Positions 33,813 through 42,322 of a stretch of 64,000 bases of DNA are shown here, piece by piece. The stretch's first letter is position 1. Each line of letters starts with the position of its first letter. This DNA comes from an uncultured Bacteroidia bacterium (lineage in GTDB: Bacteria; Bacteroidota; Bacteroidia; Bacteroidales; F082). The notes below the pieces were generated by a model. That model was not told the DNA's origin and searched no databases. It saw only the letters and a list, made by a program, of their open reading frames with translations. Location of the stretch: the NCBI GenBank assembly GCA_902801625.1, contig CADCJI010000002.1, forward strand, positions 62,001 to 126,000, given 5' to 3'. A program made the translations under genes and the position numbers.

Positions 33813-34453
33813 ACAAGAAAGTAATCCCAACGGCCTTGCCCGACGAGAACATCGGCATAGCATCTATGACTGTGCGCTATACACAGCGTCCAGACGGAAA
33901 CGATGAATCATGCAACGACCAGTTCCTTACCGTCGAGGCCGTCAACTACGACGATGGCGACGAAAAAAGCGTGATGGAAGGCAAACAAGGCTACTACCTT
34001 GTGCTTTCAACGGAACGCTGGGCCATCGACAGCCCGAAAGAAATGGAAATGGTGCTCAACGACTTCTTTGCCAGGCTTGGGGTCAACAAAGGTTTACCGC
34101 TGTTGAAGATAGCGGATGAACTTGTACAAGTGAGAATCGGAAATGAAGAGCCGGTGATTCAGGCACTCATTGAGGAAGAAAGCCAAGGCACGGACGCCGA
34201 TCCAACCAAGAAAGGGCCGACAACCCCAAAGCCCGTCGACGTGTTGATGGATGGTGGCTGGGTGACTTTCGGCTCGACTGCAAAGGCAGCAAAAGCCATT
34301 GGCGTGACCACAGCGTGGCTCAGCAAGTCGCTGCAACTCGACAAGACCTGCAACGGGTTCTATGTGCGCTACAGCAACCCGGAATTAGACGCAACATTTG
34401 CCGAAATCAAAGAGCGCGACAAACAACCCTACGAAGTAAGCAAAAAGCCATGA
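33809..34453 (+). CDS. Hypothetical protein with NUMOD/HTH-like C-terminus, 214 aa
   Basis: The C-terminal 65 residues (WVTFGSTAKAAKAIGVTTAW LSKSL) resemble a small modular HTH found in homing-endonuclease-associated NUMOD repeats. The N-terminal part is acidic. No nuclease motif. Overlaps both neighbours. Confidence 0.5.
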   Translation: MNKKVIPTALPDENIGIASMTVRYTQRPDGNDESCNDQFLTVEAVNYDDGDEKSVMEGKQGYYLVLSTERWAIDSPKEMEMVLNDFFARLGVNKGLPLLKIADELVQVRIGNEEPVIQALIEEESQGTDADPTKKGPTTPKPVDVLMDGGWVTFGSTAKAAKAIGVTTAWLSKSLQLDKTCNGFYVRYSNPELDATFAEIKERDKQPYEVSKKP

Positions 34454-34914
34454 ACACACTGACAGGAGAAAGCCAGATGCAACGCATCATCCGCAGGACG
34501 GGCCGCAAGCCGATTCAATGCAAGTGTAAGGCGTGCCAGCAGCAATGCCACACGCCTTGTCTCGGCACACCGCAGGACATCCTTCGGCTCATCAAGGCCG
34601 GGTATGCCGACCGTCTGGCTCCAACCGAATGGTGGGCCGGTATGGTCATGGGATGCACCGACCATCCTGTAATGATGGTGCAAGCCATAGCCGACGGCGA
34701 TTGGTGTACCTTCTTCCACGACGGCCTTTGCGAGCTGCATGAGAAAGGCCTGAAACCGACCGAAGGCAAGCTATCCCACCATTCCATGAAGGTTGACAAC
34801 TGGACTCCGAGAAAGTCCATCAGTTGGAACGTGGCAAAGGAATGGGAAAGCGAGGGCAACGCCTCCGTGATCGAGGAAATACTTGAAGAAATGTCTAAAC
34901 GAAACAACGAATGA
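34450..34914 (+). CDS. Cys-cluster protein, 154 aa
   Basis: Start in an ATGA overlap. CKCKACQQQCHTPC (residues about 24-37) followed later by conserved WC and LCELH residues gives an arrangement like YkgJ-type zinc/iron-binding Cys clusters. Not annotated further; the metal is unknown. Confidence 0.6.
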   Translation: MNTLTGESQMQRIIRRTGRKPIQCKCKACQQQCHTPCLGTPQDILRLIKAGYADRLAPTEWWAGMVMGCTDHPVMMVQAIADGDWCTFFHDGLCELHEKGLKPTEGKLSHHSMKVDNWTPRKSISWNVAKEWESEGNASVIEEILEEMSKRNNE

Positions 34915-34918
34915 CACC

Positions 34919-35494
34919 ATGCTTTCGGAATGGGCGACATACGACGAACTGAACAAGGCATTGCTTGAGGCGAGGATGTACGGATTCTTCAGCATCAACA
35001 GCAAGCAAGTGCGGCAAGAGTTCAAGAAAGGGGCAAAAAAGGTGTTCCATCGCGTCAACACGCCGAAACACAAGCACCCTGTCCTCTACATGTTCATCAA
35101 TGAAACAGAAGGGCCGTTCGCTACGAACCTCGTGCTTCAAGGCAGTGAGGGCGAGTCGTTCGCCGTATGCCTGACCTTCAGCGAACAGATTCTTGTCATC
35201 CATAGCCATGCCATCAACCGCTACATCGAGAGGCGCAAGTTCGACGGCACCATCGAGCAAGCGCAGCGCAAGCTGCTTGACGAGCTCGAAATCCACAAAA
35301 GCGTGAAGGACAGCACCGACGAGACCCAATACATCTACTTCGACGGAGGCATATTCCTCTGCCAAGTCGTCGACAGGGTTTTCCGCCTGCGCACTTTCAT
35401 CATGAACCGTCAATGCTCGCCCATGCAACGCATGAAATCGCTCCAGTCGGAGAAAGAACTGGAACAAATCAAGAGAGAAATCGGAATCATATAA
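34919..35494 (+). CDS. Hypothetical protein, 191 aa
   Basis: Start at 34919 (MLSEWATYDELNKALL). The middle contains ILVIHSHAINRYIERRKFDG, a pattern seen in phage proteins of unknown function. C-terminus is a charged helix. Confidence 0.55.
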   Translation: MLSEWATYDELNKALLEARMYGFFSINSKQVRQEFKKGAKKVFHRVNTPKHKHPVLYMFINETEGPFATNLVLQGSEGESFAVCLTFSEQILVIHSHAINRYIERRKFDGTIEQAQRKLLDELEIHKSVKDSTDETQYIYFDGGIFLCQVVDRVFRLRTFIMNRQCSPMQRMKSLQSEKELEQIKREIGII

Positions 35495-35507
35495 CAAATC
35501 AGAAAAC

Positions 35508-35687
35508 ATGGATAAATACGAAAACGACTACCACAACTGCTCCAACGAAAGATTGGCGCAACTACTCCGCGAAGTAGCTTTAAGAAACAACGGCGAAGAC
35601 AGAGAGATAATCTACCATGCCGCCGCCCGCATCGAAGCACGAAAGTTTGAACCTCGCATTCCATTCAACCACGAAGCATTTAATTAA
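35508..35687 (+). CDS. Small protein, 59 aa
   Basis: MDKYENDYHNCSNERLAQLL... ending NHEAFN-TAA. Fills the gap with 13 nt upstream and 2 nt downstream spacing; helical with Glu/Arg. Too short to classify. Confidence 0.5.
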   Translation: MDKYENDYHNCSNERLAQLLREVALRNNGEDREIIYHAAARIEARKFEPRIPFNHEAFN

Positions 35688-35689
35688 CC

Positions 35690-35827
35690 ATGAACGACAA
35701 TAGCAAAATCGACGAGAAACAGATGATGAGCGACGAATACGGCCGCGAGTTCGGAGGATGCCTCTGGCTCTGTATCGCCATTCTGATAGGCATTGCCATC
35801 GCAGGCTGCATAATCCTGTTCACCTGA
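35690..35827 (+). CDS. Single-pass membrane miniprotein, 45 aa
   Basis: Charged N-terminal 22 residues followed by a hydrophobic segment (CLWLCIAILIGIAIAGCIIL). Starts two bases after the previous stop. A membrane-tethered miniprotein; unknown role. Confidence 0.5.
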   Translation: MNDNSKIDEKQMMSDEYGREFGGCLWLCIAILIGIAIAGCIILFT

Positions 35828-35847
35828 TCGAAAAACAAACATGAGCC

Positions 35848-36627
35848 ATGATAGAGCTTGACACCATATACAACGAAGATTGCTTGGAGGGAATGAAGCG
35901 CATCCCGGATGGAAGCATTGATGCCATCATCTGCGATCTTCCGTATGGCGTGCTGAACAAGCAAAGCGAAGGTGGCTCATGGGACTCCATCATCCCGCTT
36001 GAACCGATGTGGGAACAATATCGCCGCATCATCAAGGAGAAAGGTGCAATAGTGCTCTTTGGGCATGGCATGTTCACGGCCAAACTGATGATGTCGCAAC
36101 CAAAGTTGTGGCGATACAACCTTGTCTGGGATAAAGTTCGTGCTACCGGATTCCTCAATGCAAACCGTATGCCACTACGCTATCACGAAGACATCTGTGT
36201 GTTCTATAAGTCATTGCCGACATACAACCCTCAGATGGAGGATTTGAACGGGCGTGAGCCCAATCATCCGCAAGGGCACGGTAAGCATGTCGAGAAAAAC
36301 TCATGCTATGGCAAGGTAGGCCGCACCAATCCAACCTATGAAGACAAGAAGCATCCACGCTCAATCATCCGCATCAAAGCGGTTCATTGCAACGAAGGGC
36401 AGTTCCATCCTACCCAAAAGCCCGTCGAACTTCTGCGCTACCTCATCCGCACCTACACCAACGAAGGCGAAACCATTCTTGACAACTGCATGGGCAGCGG
36501 CACCACCGCCGTGGCCGCCATCAAGGAAAACCGTCATTACATCGGCTTCGAGTTGAGCAAGGATTATTTCGACAAAGCCTGCGAGAGAATAAAGAACGAA
36601 CAAAGACAACTAAAACTTGACCTATGA
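35848..36627 (+). CDS. DNA adenine methyltransferase, beta class
   Basis: The 259-aa protein has catalytic motif IV DLPYG (variant of DPPY, residues about 30-34) before the AdoMet motif I DNCMGSGTTAVAAI (about 213-226), the order of beta-class enzymes. HPTQKPVELLRYLIR is the typical motif X region. No partner endonuclease is present, so it probably protects element DNA from restriction. Overlaps the next gene start by four bases. Confidence 0.9.
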   Translation: MIELDTIYNEDCLEGMKRIPDGSIDAIICDLPYGVLNKQSEGGSWDSIIPLEPMWEQYRRIIKEKGAIVLFGHGMFTAKLMMSQPKLWRYNLVWDKVRATGFLNANRMPLRYHEDICVFYKSLPTYNPQMEDLNGREPNHPQGHGKHVEKNSCYGKVGRTNPTYEDKKHPRSIIRIKAVHCNEGQFHPTQKPVELLRYLIRTYTNEGETILDNCMGSGTTAVAAIKENRHYIGFELSKDYFDKACERIKNEQRQLKLDL

Positions 36628-36793
36628 AACACCTAACGCTTGATATTTTCCTCGGAGAGCGATTCTACGGCACCCTGCGCGTGAGAAACCTATTTGGGGG
36701 GGGGTATTTCCCATTACCGAGCAAGAAATCGCCTCAGAGGTCGAAAAAAGGCTCCCATTTTTGAAAGGGAAGAAATACACAATTTCACTATAA
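36624..36793 (+). pseudogene. Small gene split by a nine-G tract
   Basis: The frame starts MKHLTLDIFLGERFYGTLRV and reaches a run of nine G at 36696-36704, after which it hits a stop at about 36764. Reading with ten (or seven) G continues into ITEQEIASEVEKRLPFLKGK and a natural stop at 36791-36793, giving a coherent protein of about 55 aa. It is a sequencing error, a slippage site or a phase-off state. Confidence 0.65.
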
Positions 36794-36803
36794 ACACAAT
36801 GCC

Positions 36804-37295
36804 ATGAAGACTTATGTATTAACCTTGTCGCAATACTTCCTGTCGAAGCATAGCCGTGCCGGTCAGCCAACCGACTTCGCCCATCTGTTCGAGAACGGGC
36901 AACACCTGAAGCCAGCAGGTCTGGAAGTATGCCGACACAAGATCCATACCATCAGGTCCAATTACCTATTGTGGAAAAAACGTATTGACGAAGTAACGAA
37001 TGGAGAAGCCATACTATCTGTCAGGCAATGGACCGAGAGGCCATACTTCAGCCCACAGACGAAACTTGCCGACCTTACAGCAGAAAACGGCGTTGGCATC
37101 CAAATGCTAAGGTTCCACCCAGGCAGGGACGGCAATATTCTTTGGAAGTATTTCGACGTGAATGGCGCATACCCAAACATTGAGGACTTAGCCAAGCACG
37201 ACGGGCTTTCATTCGAGGATTGGCGCGAATGGTTCAAGGGTTACGACTTATCGGAACCGCTCGCCATCATCCACTTCACCAAATTCAGGTACTGA
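36804..37295 (+). CDS. ASCH/PUA-like phage protein, 163 aa
   Basis: The pattern TLSQYFLSKHSRAGQPTDFA, KIHTIRSNYLLWKKRIDEV and ILSVRQWTERPY is typical of a Bacteroidales phage family with PUA-like fold character; members of the ASCH superfamily bind RNA. Function is not established. Confidence 0.6.
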   Translation: MKTYVLTLSQYFLSKHSRAGQPTDFAHLFENGQHLKPAGLEVCRHKIHTIRSNYLLWKKRIDEVTNGEAILSVRQWTERPYFSPQTKLADLTAENGVGIQMLRFHPGRDGNILWKYFDVNGAYPNIEDLAKHDGLSFEDWREWFKGYDLSEPLAIIHFTKFRY

Positions 37296-37304
37296 GAGCA
37301 GAAA

Positions 37305-37520
37305 ATGACAAAGTTCTTTGAGACGATAGAAGAACGGCTCGACAGGCTTGAAAACGAAAACCGCAAACTTCGCAGCAAGGTCGATAGTCAAGAAAGCCTC
37401 CTGTTTGAGTTGCAACGCAAGGTGTATTTTCTCCGCCAACGCGAATTGCAACGCCAAATCGACGACTATCTCGAAAACTTCACTCCCCTCTCTGAACGAA
37501 AGAAACAGCAAAAGAAATGA
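37305..37520 (+). CDS. Coiled-coil protein, 71 aa
   Basis: Nearly the whole length is heptad-rich (ERLDRLENENRKLRSKVDSQ). Overlaps the next gene by four bases. Probably oligomeric; unknown role. Confidence 0.55.
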   Translation: MTKFFETIEERLDRLENENRKLRSKVDSQESLLFELQRKVYFLRQRELQRQIDDYLENFTPLSERKKQQKK

Positions 37521-37954
37521 GACAAGGAAACCCCAACCCGCCAAAGAAGACCACTTACAGCAAACCTGTGGTCGTCTACGACCTTGAAACAGAGAAATGG
37601 CACAACTACAAAAGCGTCAGCTTCGCCGCCCGCTCGCTCGACATATCCAACACCACCATCCTCATTGCACTGAGACAACAGAAACCTGCCAAGAAACGGT
37701 GGTTGTTCGCCTACAAAGGCGAGGAGTCAAAGTTGGCGCAGTCCCTCCCCTACCATCAGGAACACTACAACAACCATGTCAGGCAAATCAAAGGCACGAA
37801 GAAAAAAGGAAAGAAGGTGATGCTGCGCATTGACAAGCACACGGTCATCTATGTGGACCCTAAAGACGCAACAGAGGAATACGCCGAACAATACAGGCAA
37901 CGCCTGGCCGAAAACATGGCTAAGTTTGCCGACAACAGAAACAACCATAAATAA
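37517..37954 (+). CDS. NUMOD1-domain protein without nuclease, 145 aa
   Basis: Residues about 18-70 (KPVVVYDLETEKWHNYKSVS FAARSL, then KKRWLFAYKGEE) match the NUMOD1 DNA-binding module usually fused to HNH or GIY-YIG homing endonucleases. No nuclease motif is present. The second half is basic. It may be a regulator derived from a homing endonuclease. Confidence 0.7.
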   Translation: MRQGNPNPPKKTTYSKPVVVYDLETEKWHNYKSVSFAARSLDISNTTILIALRQQKPAKKRWLFAYKGEESKLAQSLPYHQEHYNNHVRQIKGTKKKGKKVMLRIDKHTVIYVDPKDATEEYAEQYRQRLAENMAKFADNRNNHK

Positions 37955-37962
37955 CAACCACC

Positions 37963-38196
37963 ATGACACCATCGAAATTCAAATCCGAAATCAAACGACT
38001 TATCGAAACCTACGGCAGAAACGCCGTCGTGTTCGAAATCACCAGGCCGACGCAGCCACTCCCGCAACACGTCACGCTGTTCCAATACGCAAGCGGACTC
38101 AACCCAAACAACAAAAGCGTGTGCAACCGGGCTTTCATCAAAAGCCTTGAAGAAGTGCTGCACAAAAAGAAACCCATTGTCAAACGCATAAGATAA
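37963..38196 (+). CDS. Hypothetical protein, 77 aa
   Basis: Basic small protein beginning MTPSKFKSEIKRLIETYGRN, ending KKKPIVKRIR. Lies 6 nt upstream of the DUF5131 gene. Unknown. Confidence 0.5.
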   Translation: MTPSKFKSEIKRLIETYGRNAVVFEITRPTQPLPQHVTLFQYASGLNPNNKSVCNRAFIKSLEEVLHKKKPIVKRIR

Positions 38197-38202
38197 AACA
38201 CC

Positions 38203-38967
38203 ATGAGCAAGACATCAATCGCATGGACCGAAAGGACATGGAATCCGATTACAGGATGCACTAAGTTATCAGCAGCCTGCGCCCACTGTTACGCGGAGAC
38301 AATGGCAAAACGGCTACAATACATGGGGCAAAAGAGATATGCCAACGGATTCGCTCTCACGCTTCATCCCGAAGCACTTAACGAGCCGAAAAGAATCAAA
38401 CAACCGAGCATGTTCTTTGTCTGCTCGATGTCCGACATCTTCCACAAAGATGTGCCTGAAAGTTTCATCGACAAGATAATGGACGTGATCAAGGCCACGC
38501 CACAACACACTTACCAGATCCTCACAAAGCGCACCGACAGGATGTACGACTACTTCACATACGGCATGTACCCCGTGCCCGACAACGCATGGATTGGCAC
38601 AACCGTCGAAGATGACAGATACGCCGAAAGAGCAAAAATCCTTGCGTCCATCAAACCGGCAAAGGTCAGGTTCCTTTCCATCGAACCCATGCTTGGCCCA
38701 TTCGGTTGGCTTGACCTCTCTGGCATCGACTGGGTGATTGTCGGTGGTGAGAGTGGCCCGCAAGCAAGACCCATGAAGAAGGAATGGGTGCTCGATTTGC
38801 AAAAGCAATGCGCGGCGCAAGATGTCCCATTCTTCTTCAAGCAATGGGGCACCTATGGCGAAGACGGAATCAGGCGTGACAAAAAGGCCAACGGCCACCT
38901 GCTTGACGGCAAGGTCTACCAGGAATGGCCAAAAGCATGGAAAGGAGGCCAAAATGAGGGAATTTAA
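38203..38967 (+). CDS. DUF5131 (phage Gp37/Gp68) family protein
   Basis: The 254-aa protein begins with the family pattern SIAWTERTWNPITGCTKLSA and then CAHCYAE, a Cys set suited to an iron-sulphur or metal site reminiscent of radical-SAM enzymes, followed by FLSIEPMLGP and IVGGESGPQARPM. The family is frequent in phages and plasmids; its reaction is unknown. Overlaps the YopX gene by 14 nt. Confidence 0.9.
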   Translation: MSKTSIAWTERTWNPITGCTKLSAACAHCYAETMAKRLQYMGQKRYANGFALTLHPEALNEPKRIKQPSMFFVCSMSDIFHKDVPESFIDKIMDVIKATPQHTYQILTKRTDRMYDYFTYGMYPVPDNAWIGTTVEDDRYAERAKILASIKPAKVRFLSIEPMLGPFGWLDLSGIDWVIVGGESGPQARPMKKEWVLDLQKQCAAQDVPFFFKQWGTYGEDGIRRDKKANGHLLDGKVYQEWPKAWKGGQNEGI

Positions 38968-39385
38968 GTTTCGAGGAAAATGCGTGCAAGATAGCAGATA
39001 TGCCGGTGAATGGGTAGAAGGTGGATGTGCTATGCCGGATGAAGATTGCGTAAAAAAAGTAGATGAATGGCTTATTGTTGCATACCTCGGTGGTAATTGT
39101 TCTTGTAGTTATCATGTGATTCCTGAAACTGTCGGCCAGTTCACAGGTCTGCTTGACAAGAACAACAAACCAATTTACGAAGGCGACATCGTAAAGGATG
39201 AAAGGGGAAAAGTCGGTTACATTGGTTGGTTACAACAAGAATGTGGATTTGTAATCGTATGGGAAAAAAGTGATTCTCGATTGGGTCATAGAGCGAGAGG
39301 AAGTGGATATAAGCACGATTTGTCTCTTGAGGTCATTGGAAACATTTACGAGAACAAAGAACTACTGGAAGGAGGCACCAAATGA
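38954..39385 (+). CDS. YopX family protein (second intact copy)
   Basis: 143 aa from the ATG at 38954 (MREFKFRGKCVQDSR), with PETVGQFTGLLDKNNKPIYE and C-terminal VIGNIYENKELLEGG. The region between is variable compared with the copy at 6293. Overlaps the next gene by four bases. Confidence 0.9.
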   Translation: MREFKFRGKCVQDSRYAGEWVEGGCAMPDEDCVKKVDEWLIVAYLGGNCSCSYHVIPETVGQFTGLLDKNNKPIYEGDIVKDERGKVGYIGWLQQECGFVIVWEKSDSRLGHRARGSGYKHDLSLEVIGNIYENKELLEGGTK

Positions 39386-39678
39386 AATGCTACATCAGCC
39401 TTCCAATCACCGGCTACGATCTCGCCGAGCGCAGGGAAACCGCCGCCAAAATCGAGGCGAGACTCCAGCAACTCGGATTTGAAACCGTGAACCCTTTGAG
39501 CAAAGACCTGCCCGACGATGCGCCATATTCAGAACACATGAAGCAAGACTTGAAACTGCTTCTCGACTGCGACCATATTTACCCTGCCAAAGGCTGGAAA
39601 GACTCAGGCGGTTGCCGCCTCGAAGTGGAAGTAGCCATGAAATGCGGCCTCATGATGATACTCAACGACCTTAATTGA
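39382..39678 (+). CDS. DUF4406 nucleoside 2-deoxyribosyltransferase-like protein
   Basis: The 98-aa protein (KCYISLPITGYDLAERRETA, then CDHIYPAKGWKDSGGCRLEV E) has the Rossmann-like pattern of DUF4406, related to nucleoside deoxyribosyltransferases, which exchange bases on deoxynucleosides. In phages they may act in nucleotide salvage or in counter-defence signalling. Start in an ATGA overlap. Confidence 0.8.
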   Translation: MKCYISLPITGYDLAERRETAAKIEARLQQLGFETVNPLSKDLPDDAPYSEHMKQDLKLLLDCDHIYPAKGWKDSGGCRLEVEVAMKCGLMMILNDLN

Positions 39679-39760
39679 CCATCACAACACTTTCTACCAC
39701 AATAGGTTATAAGCGATTTACCAAATAAGCATGTTTCAACCTGCTTAATTTTCCACCATC

Positions 39761-40726
39761 ATGGACAAGTTCAATCAGATAGATGTAACCCATTGCATGG
39801 ACAGTCTCGAAGGACTGAAGCAGATGCCTTCCGACTTCGTGGACTGCTGTGTGACCAGTCCGCCATACTATGGACTCCGTGACTATGGCGTTGATGGCCA
39901 GATTGGACTTGAGAAATCGCCTATGGACTACATCAACCGATTGACTGAGGTGTTCATGGAAGTGTTTAGGGTGCTGAAGCCCGATGGAACGCTTTGGCTT
40001 GTCATAGGCGACAGTTATGCCGGTGGCAACAAAGGCGCTGCACGTTATCCCGACAACGCCAAAAAGTGGAAGCAAGGCACCAACAAGGGGACCGTAGGCA
40101 ACCGCACGGCATACAAGTATGTCACCGACTGCAAAGACAAAGACCTCATCGGAATCCCGTGGATGATGGCCTTCGCCCTGCGCGAAAGAGGCTGGTATCT
40201 GCGCCAAGACATCATCTGGCACAAGCGCAACCCCATGCCCGAAAGCGTCACCGATCGCTGCACCAAGGCGCACGAGTACATCTTCCTGATGAGCAAGAGC
40301 AGTACCTACTACTTCGACAGTGAAGCTATTACGGAACCTGCCAAGACAAAACCAATTGTCGGGAATTGCACTGCGCACCGATATGGCGGAAACAAGTACA
40401 CGAAAGACAAGGATGTCTTTTTCAGAACCAAGAGCGAAAACGCCTATGACAACAAAGGGAAGCGGAACAAACGCGATGTTTGGAGCGTTTCTACGAGCCG
40501 TGAAAAAGGCTTGCATTTCGCCACTTTCCCGGAGCAACTTATCACGCCCTGCATCCTCGCCGGTTGCCCGAAAGAAGGCATCGTCCTCGACCCGTTCATG
40601 GGAAGCGGAACCACGGCTATGGTGGCACGGAAATACCAAAGGCACTTCGTCGGCTTTGAACTCAATCCCGACTACATTGACATCATCAACAAGAAAACCC
40701 AAGTAACACCCTATCTGTTCGTATGA
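39761..40726 (+). CDS. DNA methyltransferase, probably N4-cytosine type
   Basis: The 321-aa beta-class enzyme has catalytic motif TSPPYYGLRDYG (residues about 32-43), more typical of N4-cytosine enzymes, and C-terminal AdoMet motif LDPFMGSGTTAMVA (about 275-288). A variable insert between them is the probable target-recognition region. Overlaps the next methyltransferase by four bases, so the two are co-translated. No endonuclease gene. An 82-nt spacer upstream holds a short AAGCA/TGCTT hairpin. Confidence 0.9.
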   Translation: MDKFNQIDVTHCMDSLEGLKQMPSDFVDCCVTSPPYYGLRDYGVDGQIGLEKSPMDYINRLTEVFMEVFRVLKPDGTLWLVIGDSYAGGNKGAARYPDNAKKWKQGTNKGTVGNRTAYKYVTDCKDKDLIGIPWMMAFALRERGWYLRQDIIWHKRNPMPESVTDRCTKAHEYIFLMSKSSTYYFDSEAITEPAKTKPIVGNCTAHRYGGNKYTKDKDVFFRTKSENAYDNKGKRNKRDVWSVSTSREKGLHFATFPEQLITPCILAGCPKEGIVLDPFMGSGTTAMVARKYQRHFVGFELNPDYIDIINKKTQVTPYLFV

Positions 40727-41385
40727 TAAGCGAAGTATTCAATGTCGATTGTATGGAGTTTATGAAAGGCTTGCCCGACAAGTGCTTCTCCATCGGGATT
40801 GCCGACCCGCCGTATGGCCTCGACAAGAAATCAACGCAAGGAGCCGGAAAACTGAAAAACAGGACGCTCAACAAACACGACATGACTTGGGACGTGAGGC
40901 CGCCGCAATCGTTCTTCGACGAGTTGCGCAGAATGTGCCAGCATGTCATCATCTGGGGCGGCAACTATTTCGACCTCGGCCCGTGCCGTTGCTTCGTCTG
41001 TTGGGACAAACAGCAGGTGTGGCCGAACTTCTCACAATGCGAATTTGCATGGACCGACTACGACAAACCCGCCAAGCATGTGACCATTTCTAACCGTGGT
41101 GGGCACATCGACTCCGTAAACTGGCATCCGACAGCAAAGCCCGTCGAACTCTACACCTACCTGCTCCGCACTTTTGGAGAGCCAGGGATATCGGTTTTCG
41201 ACCCGATGATTGGCAGCGGTTCATCCCGAATTGCCGCTTACAAGATGGGAGTTGACTACACGGGATGCGAGATCGACAAGCACTATTTCGAAAAAAGCGA
41301 AGAACGCTTCCAAAGCGAATGCTTGGGGATAACACATCTTCCCAACGGAATGACCGAAACACAAACCAAACTATTTGAACCATGA
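40723..41385 (+). CDS. DNA adenine methyltransferase, beta class
   Basis: The 220-aa protein has DPPYG (residues about 28-32) and a C-terminal FDPMIGSGSSRIAAY motif I. HPTAKPVELYTYLLR is the matching motif X. It is short for the class, with a small target-recognition region. Adjacent to another methyltransferase in an ATGA overlap. Confidence 0.9.
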   Translation: MISEVFNVDCMEFMKGLPDKCFSIGIADPPYGLDKKSTQGAGKLKNRTLNKHDMTWDVRPPQSFFDELRRMCQHVIIWGGNYFDLGPCRCFVCWDKQQVWPNFSQCEFAWTDYDKPAKHVTISNRGGHIDSVNWHPTAKPVELYTYLLRTFGEPGISVFDPMIGSGSSRIAAYKMGVDYTGCEIDKHYFEKSEERFQSECLGITHLPNGMTETQTKLFEP

Positions 41386-41585
41386 CAGACAAAATCATCT
41401 ATGCAAAAGACTGCAAATGTGTAGTCTGTGGCAAGCAGGCCGAGGTGTTCTGGCCTTGCCTCGACCCGGACATTCCTGCTCATCCCTATTGCCGCAAATG
41501 TTTGACCAAAGAACAAGCAAAACTGCTTATAGAGCTGAACAAAATTGACGAAAAGTACAACAAACAGAAAGGACAAAAACAATGA
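41382..41585 (+). CDS. Zinc-binding small protein, 67 aa
   Basis: Cys pairs CKCVVCGKQAE and PYCRKCLT give a plausible four-Cys zinc site. The C-terminal half is a charged helix. ATGA overlaps on both sides. Confidence 0.6.
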   Translation: MTDKIIYAKDCKCVVCGKQAEVFWPCLDPDIPAHPYCRKCLTKEQAKLLIELNKIDEKYNKQKGQKQ

Positions 41586-42313
41586 AAAACATTGAATGGT
41601 GCGGCCTCCACTGGAAAACTGAAATGGAAGGCCACAGAATCATCCACCCTGACCAACCGTGGATGTGGTATGACGGCGATCAAGTCTTACCAAGCAACGA
41701 CGGTACGCTCTCCTTGTATGTGGAACACAGCCCTGCGAGAATCAAGCACTGGGATGGTAAAGTGTATGAATCCGAACTTGCCTGCGGCATTATCCGCTCG
41801 GAAGAGAAAATCATCTACGGCGACATCTCCGCTGATGTCAAACTTCCAAAAGGAAGAAACCTTTGGCCGTCATTCTGGCTCACCGGTGCCGAATCGTGGC
41901 CGCCCGAAATCGACATCTTGGAGGCTTGGTCTAACTCCAACGGAAGCTACTTCCGCATGACGATACCACAGCCACCTTACCTGGTTCCATCTTGGAAAAC
42001 CACTAACAATGTGCATTTCATCAACGACATGGAGGTCAAAGATGCGGCAGGAAGCCGCAGCGTACCTATTTGGAAACAAGCGAAAGACCCTTCAGAGAAC
42101 TTCATCCGCTATTCCGTGGAATGGAGGCCAGACAAGATTGTCTTCCGCGTCGGCAACAAGGTTGTCCGCACCGTGAAAGACGACATCAGCATCCACATAG
42201 CACGAAAGCCTATGAACATCATCTTCAACATCTGGACCACCGGCACCGACTACAGCCTCACCCAACCGATGCTGATACGAAACTTCAAATACACGCCACT
42301 TGAAACCATCTAA
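41582..42313 (+). CDS. Glycoside hydrolase family 16-like protein
   Basis: The 243-aa protein carries the GH16 active-site motif EIDILEAW (E-x-D-x-x-E, residues about 102-109) flanked by NLWPSFWLTG and later IRYSVEWRPDKIVFRVGNKV and PMNIIFNIW, all typical of the GH16 jelly roll, which cleaves beta-1,3/1,4-glucans or galactans. No signal peptide is present, so it is cytoplasmic or released by lysis. Its place in a methyltransferase cluster is unexpected. Confidence 0.85.
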   Translation: MKNIEWCGLHWKTEMEGHRIIHPDQPWMWYDGDQVLPSNDGTLSLYVEHSPARIKHWDGKVYESELACGIIRSEEKIIYGDISADVKLPKGRNLWPSFWLTGAESWPPEIDILEAWSNSNGSYFRMTIPQPPYLVPSWKTTNNVHFINDMEVKDAAGSRSVPIWKQAKDPSENFIRYSVEWRPDKIVFRVGNKVVRTVKDDISIHIARKPMNIIFNIWTTGTDYSLTQPMLIRNFKYTPLETI

Positions 42314-42322
42314 CCCAATGCC

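Noticed and set aside
39707-40702. A 331-codon open frame on the minus strand
   Set aside because: Antisense to the N4-cytosine-type methyltransferase with intact catalytic motifs; a shadow of its codon bias.
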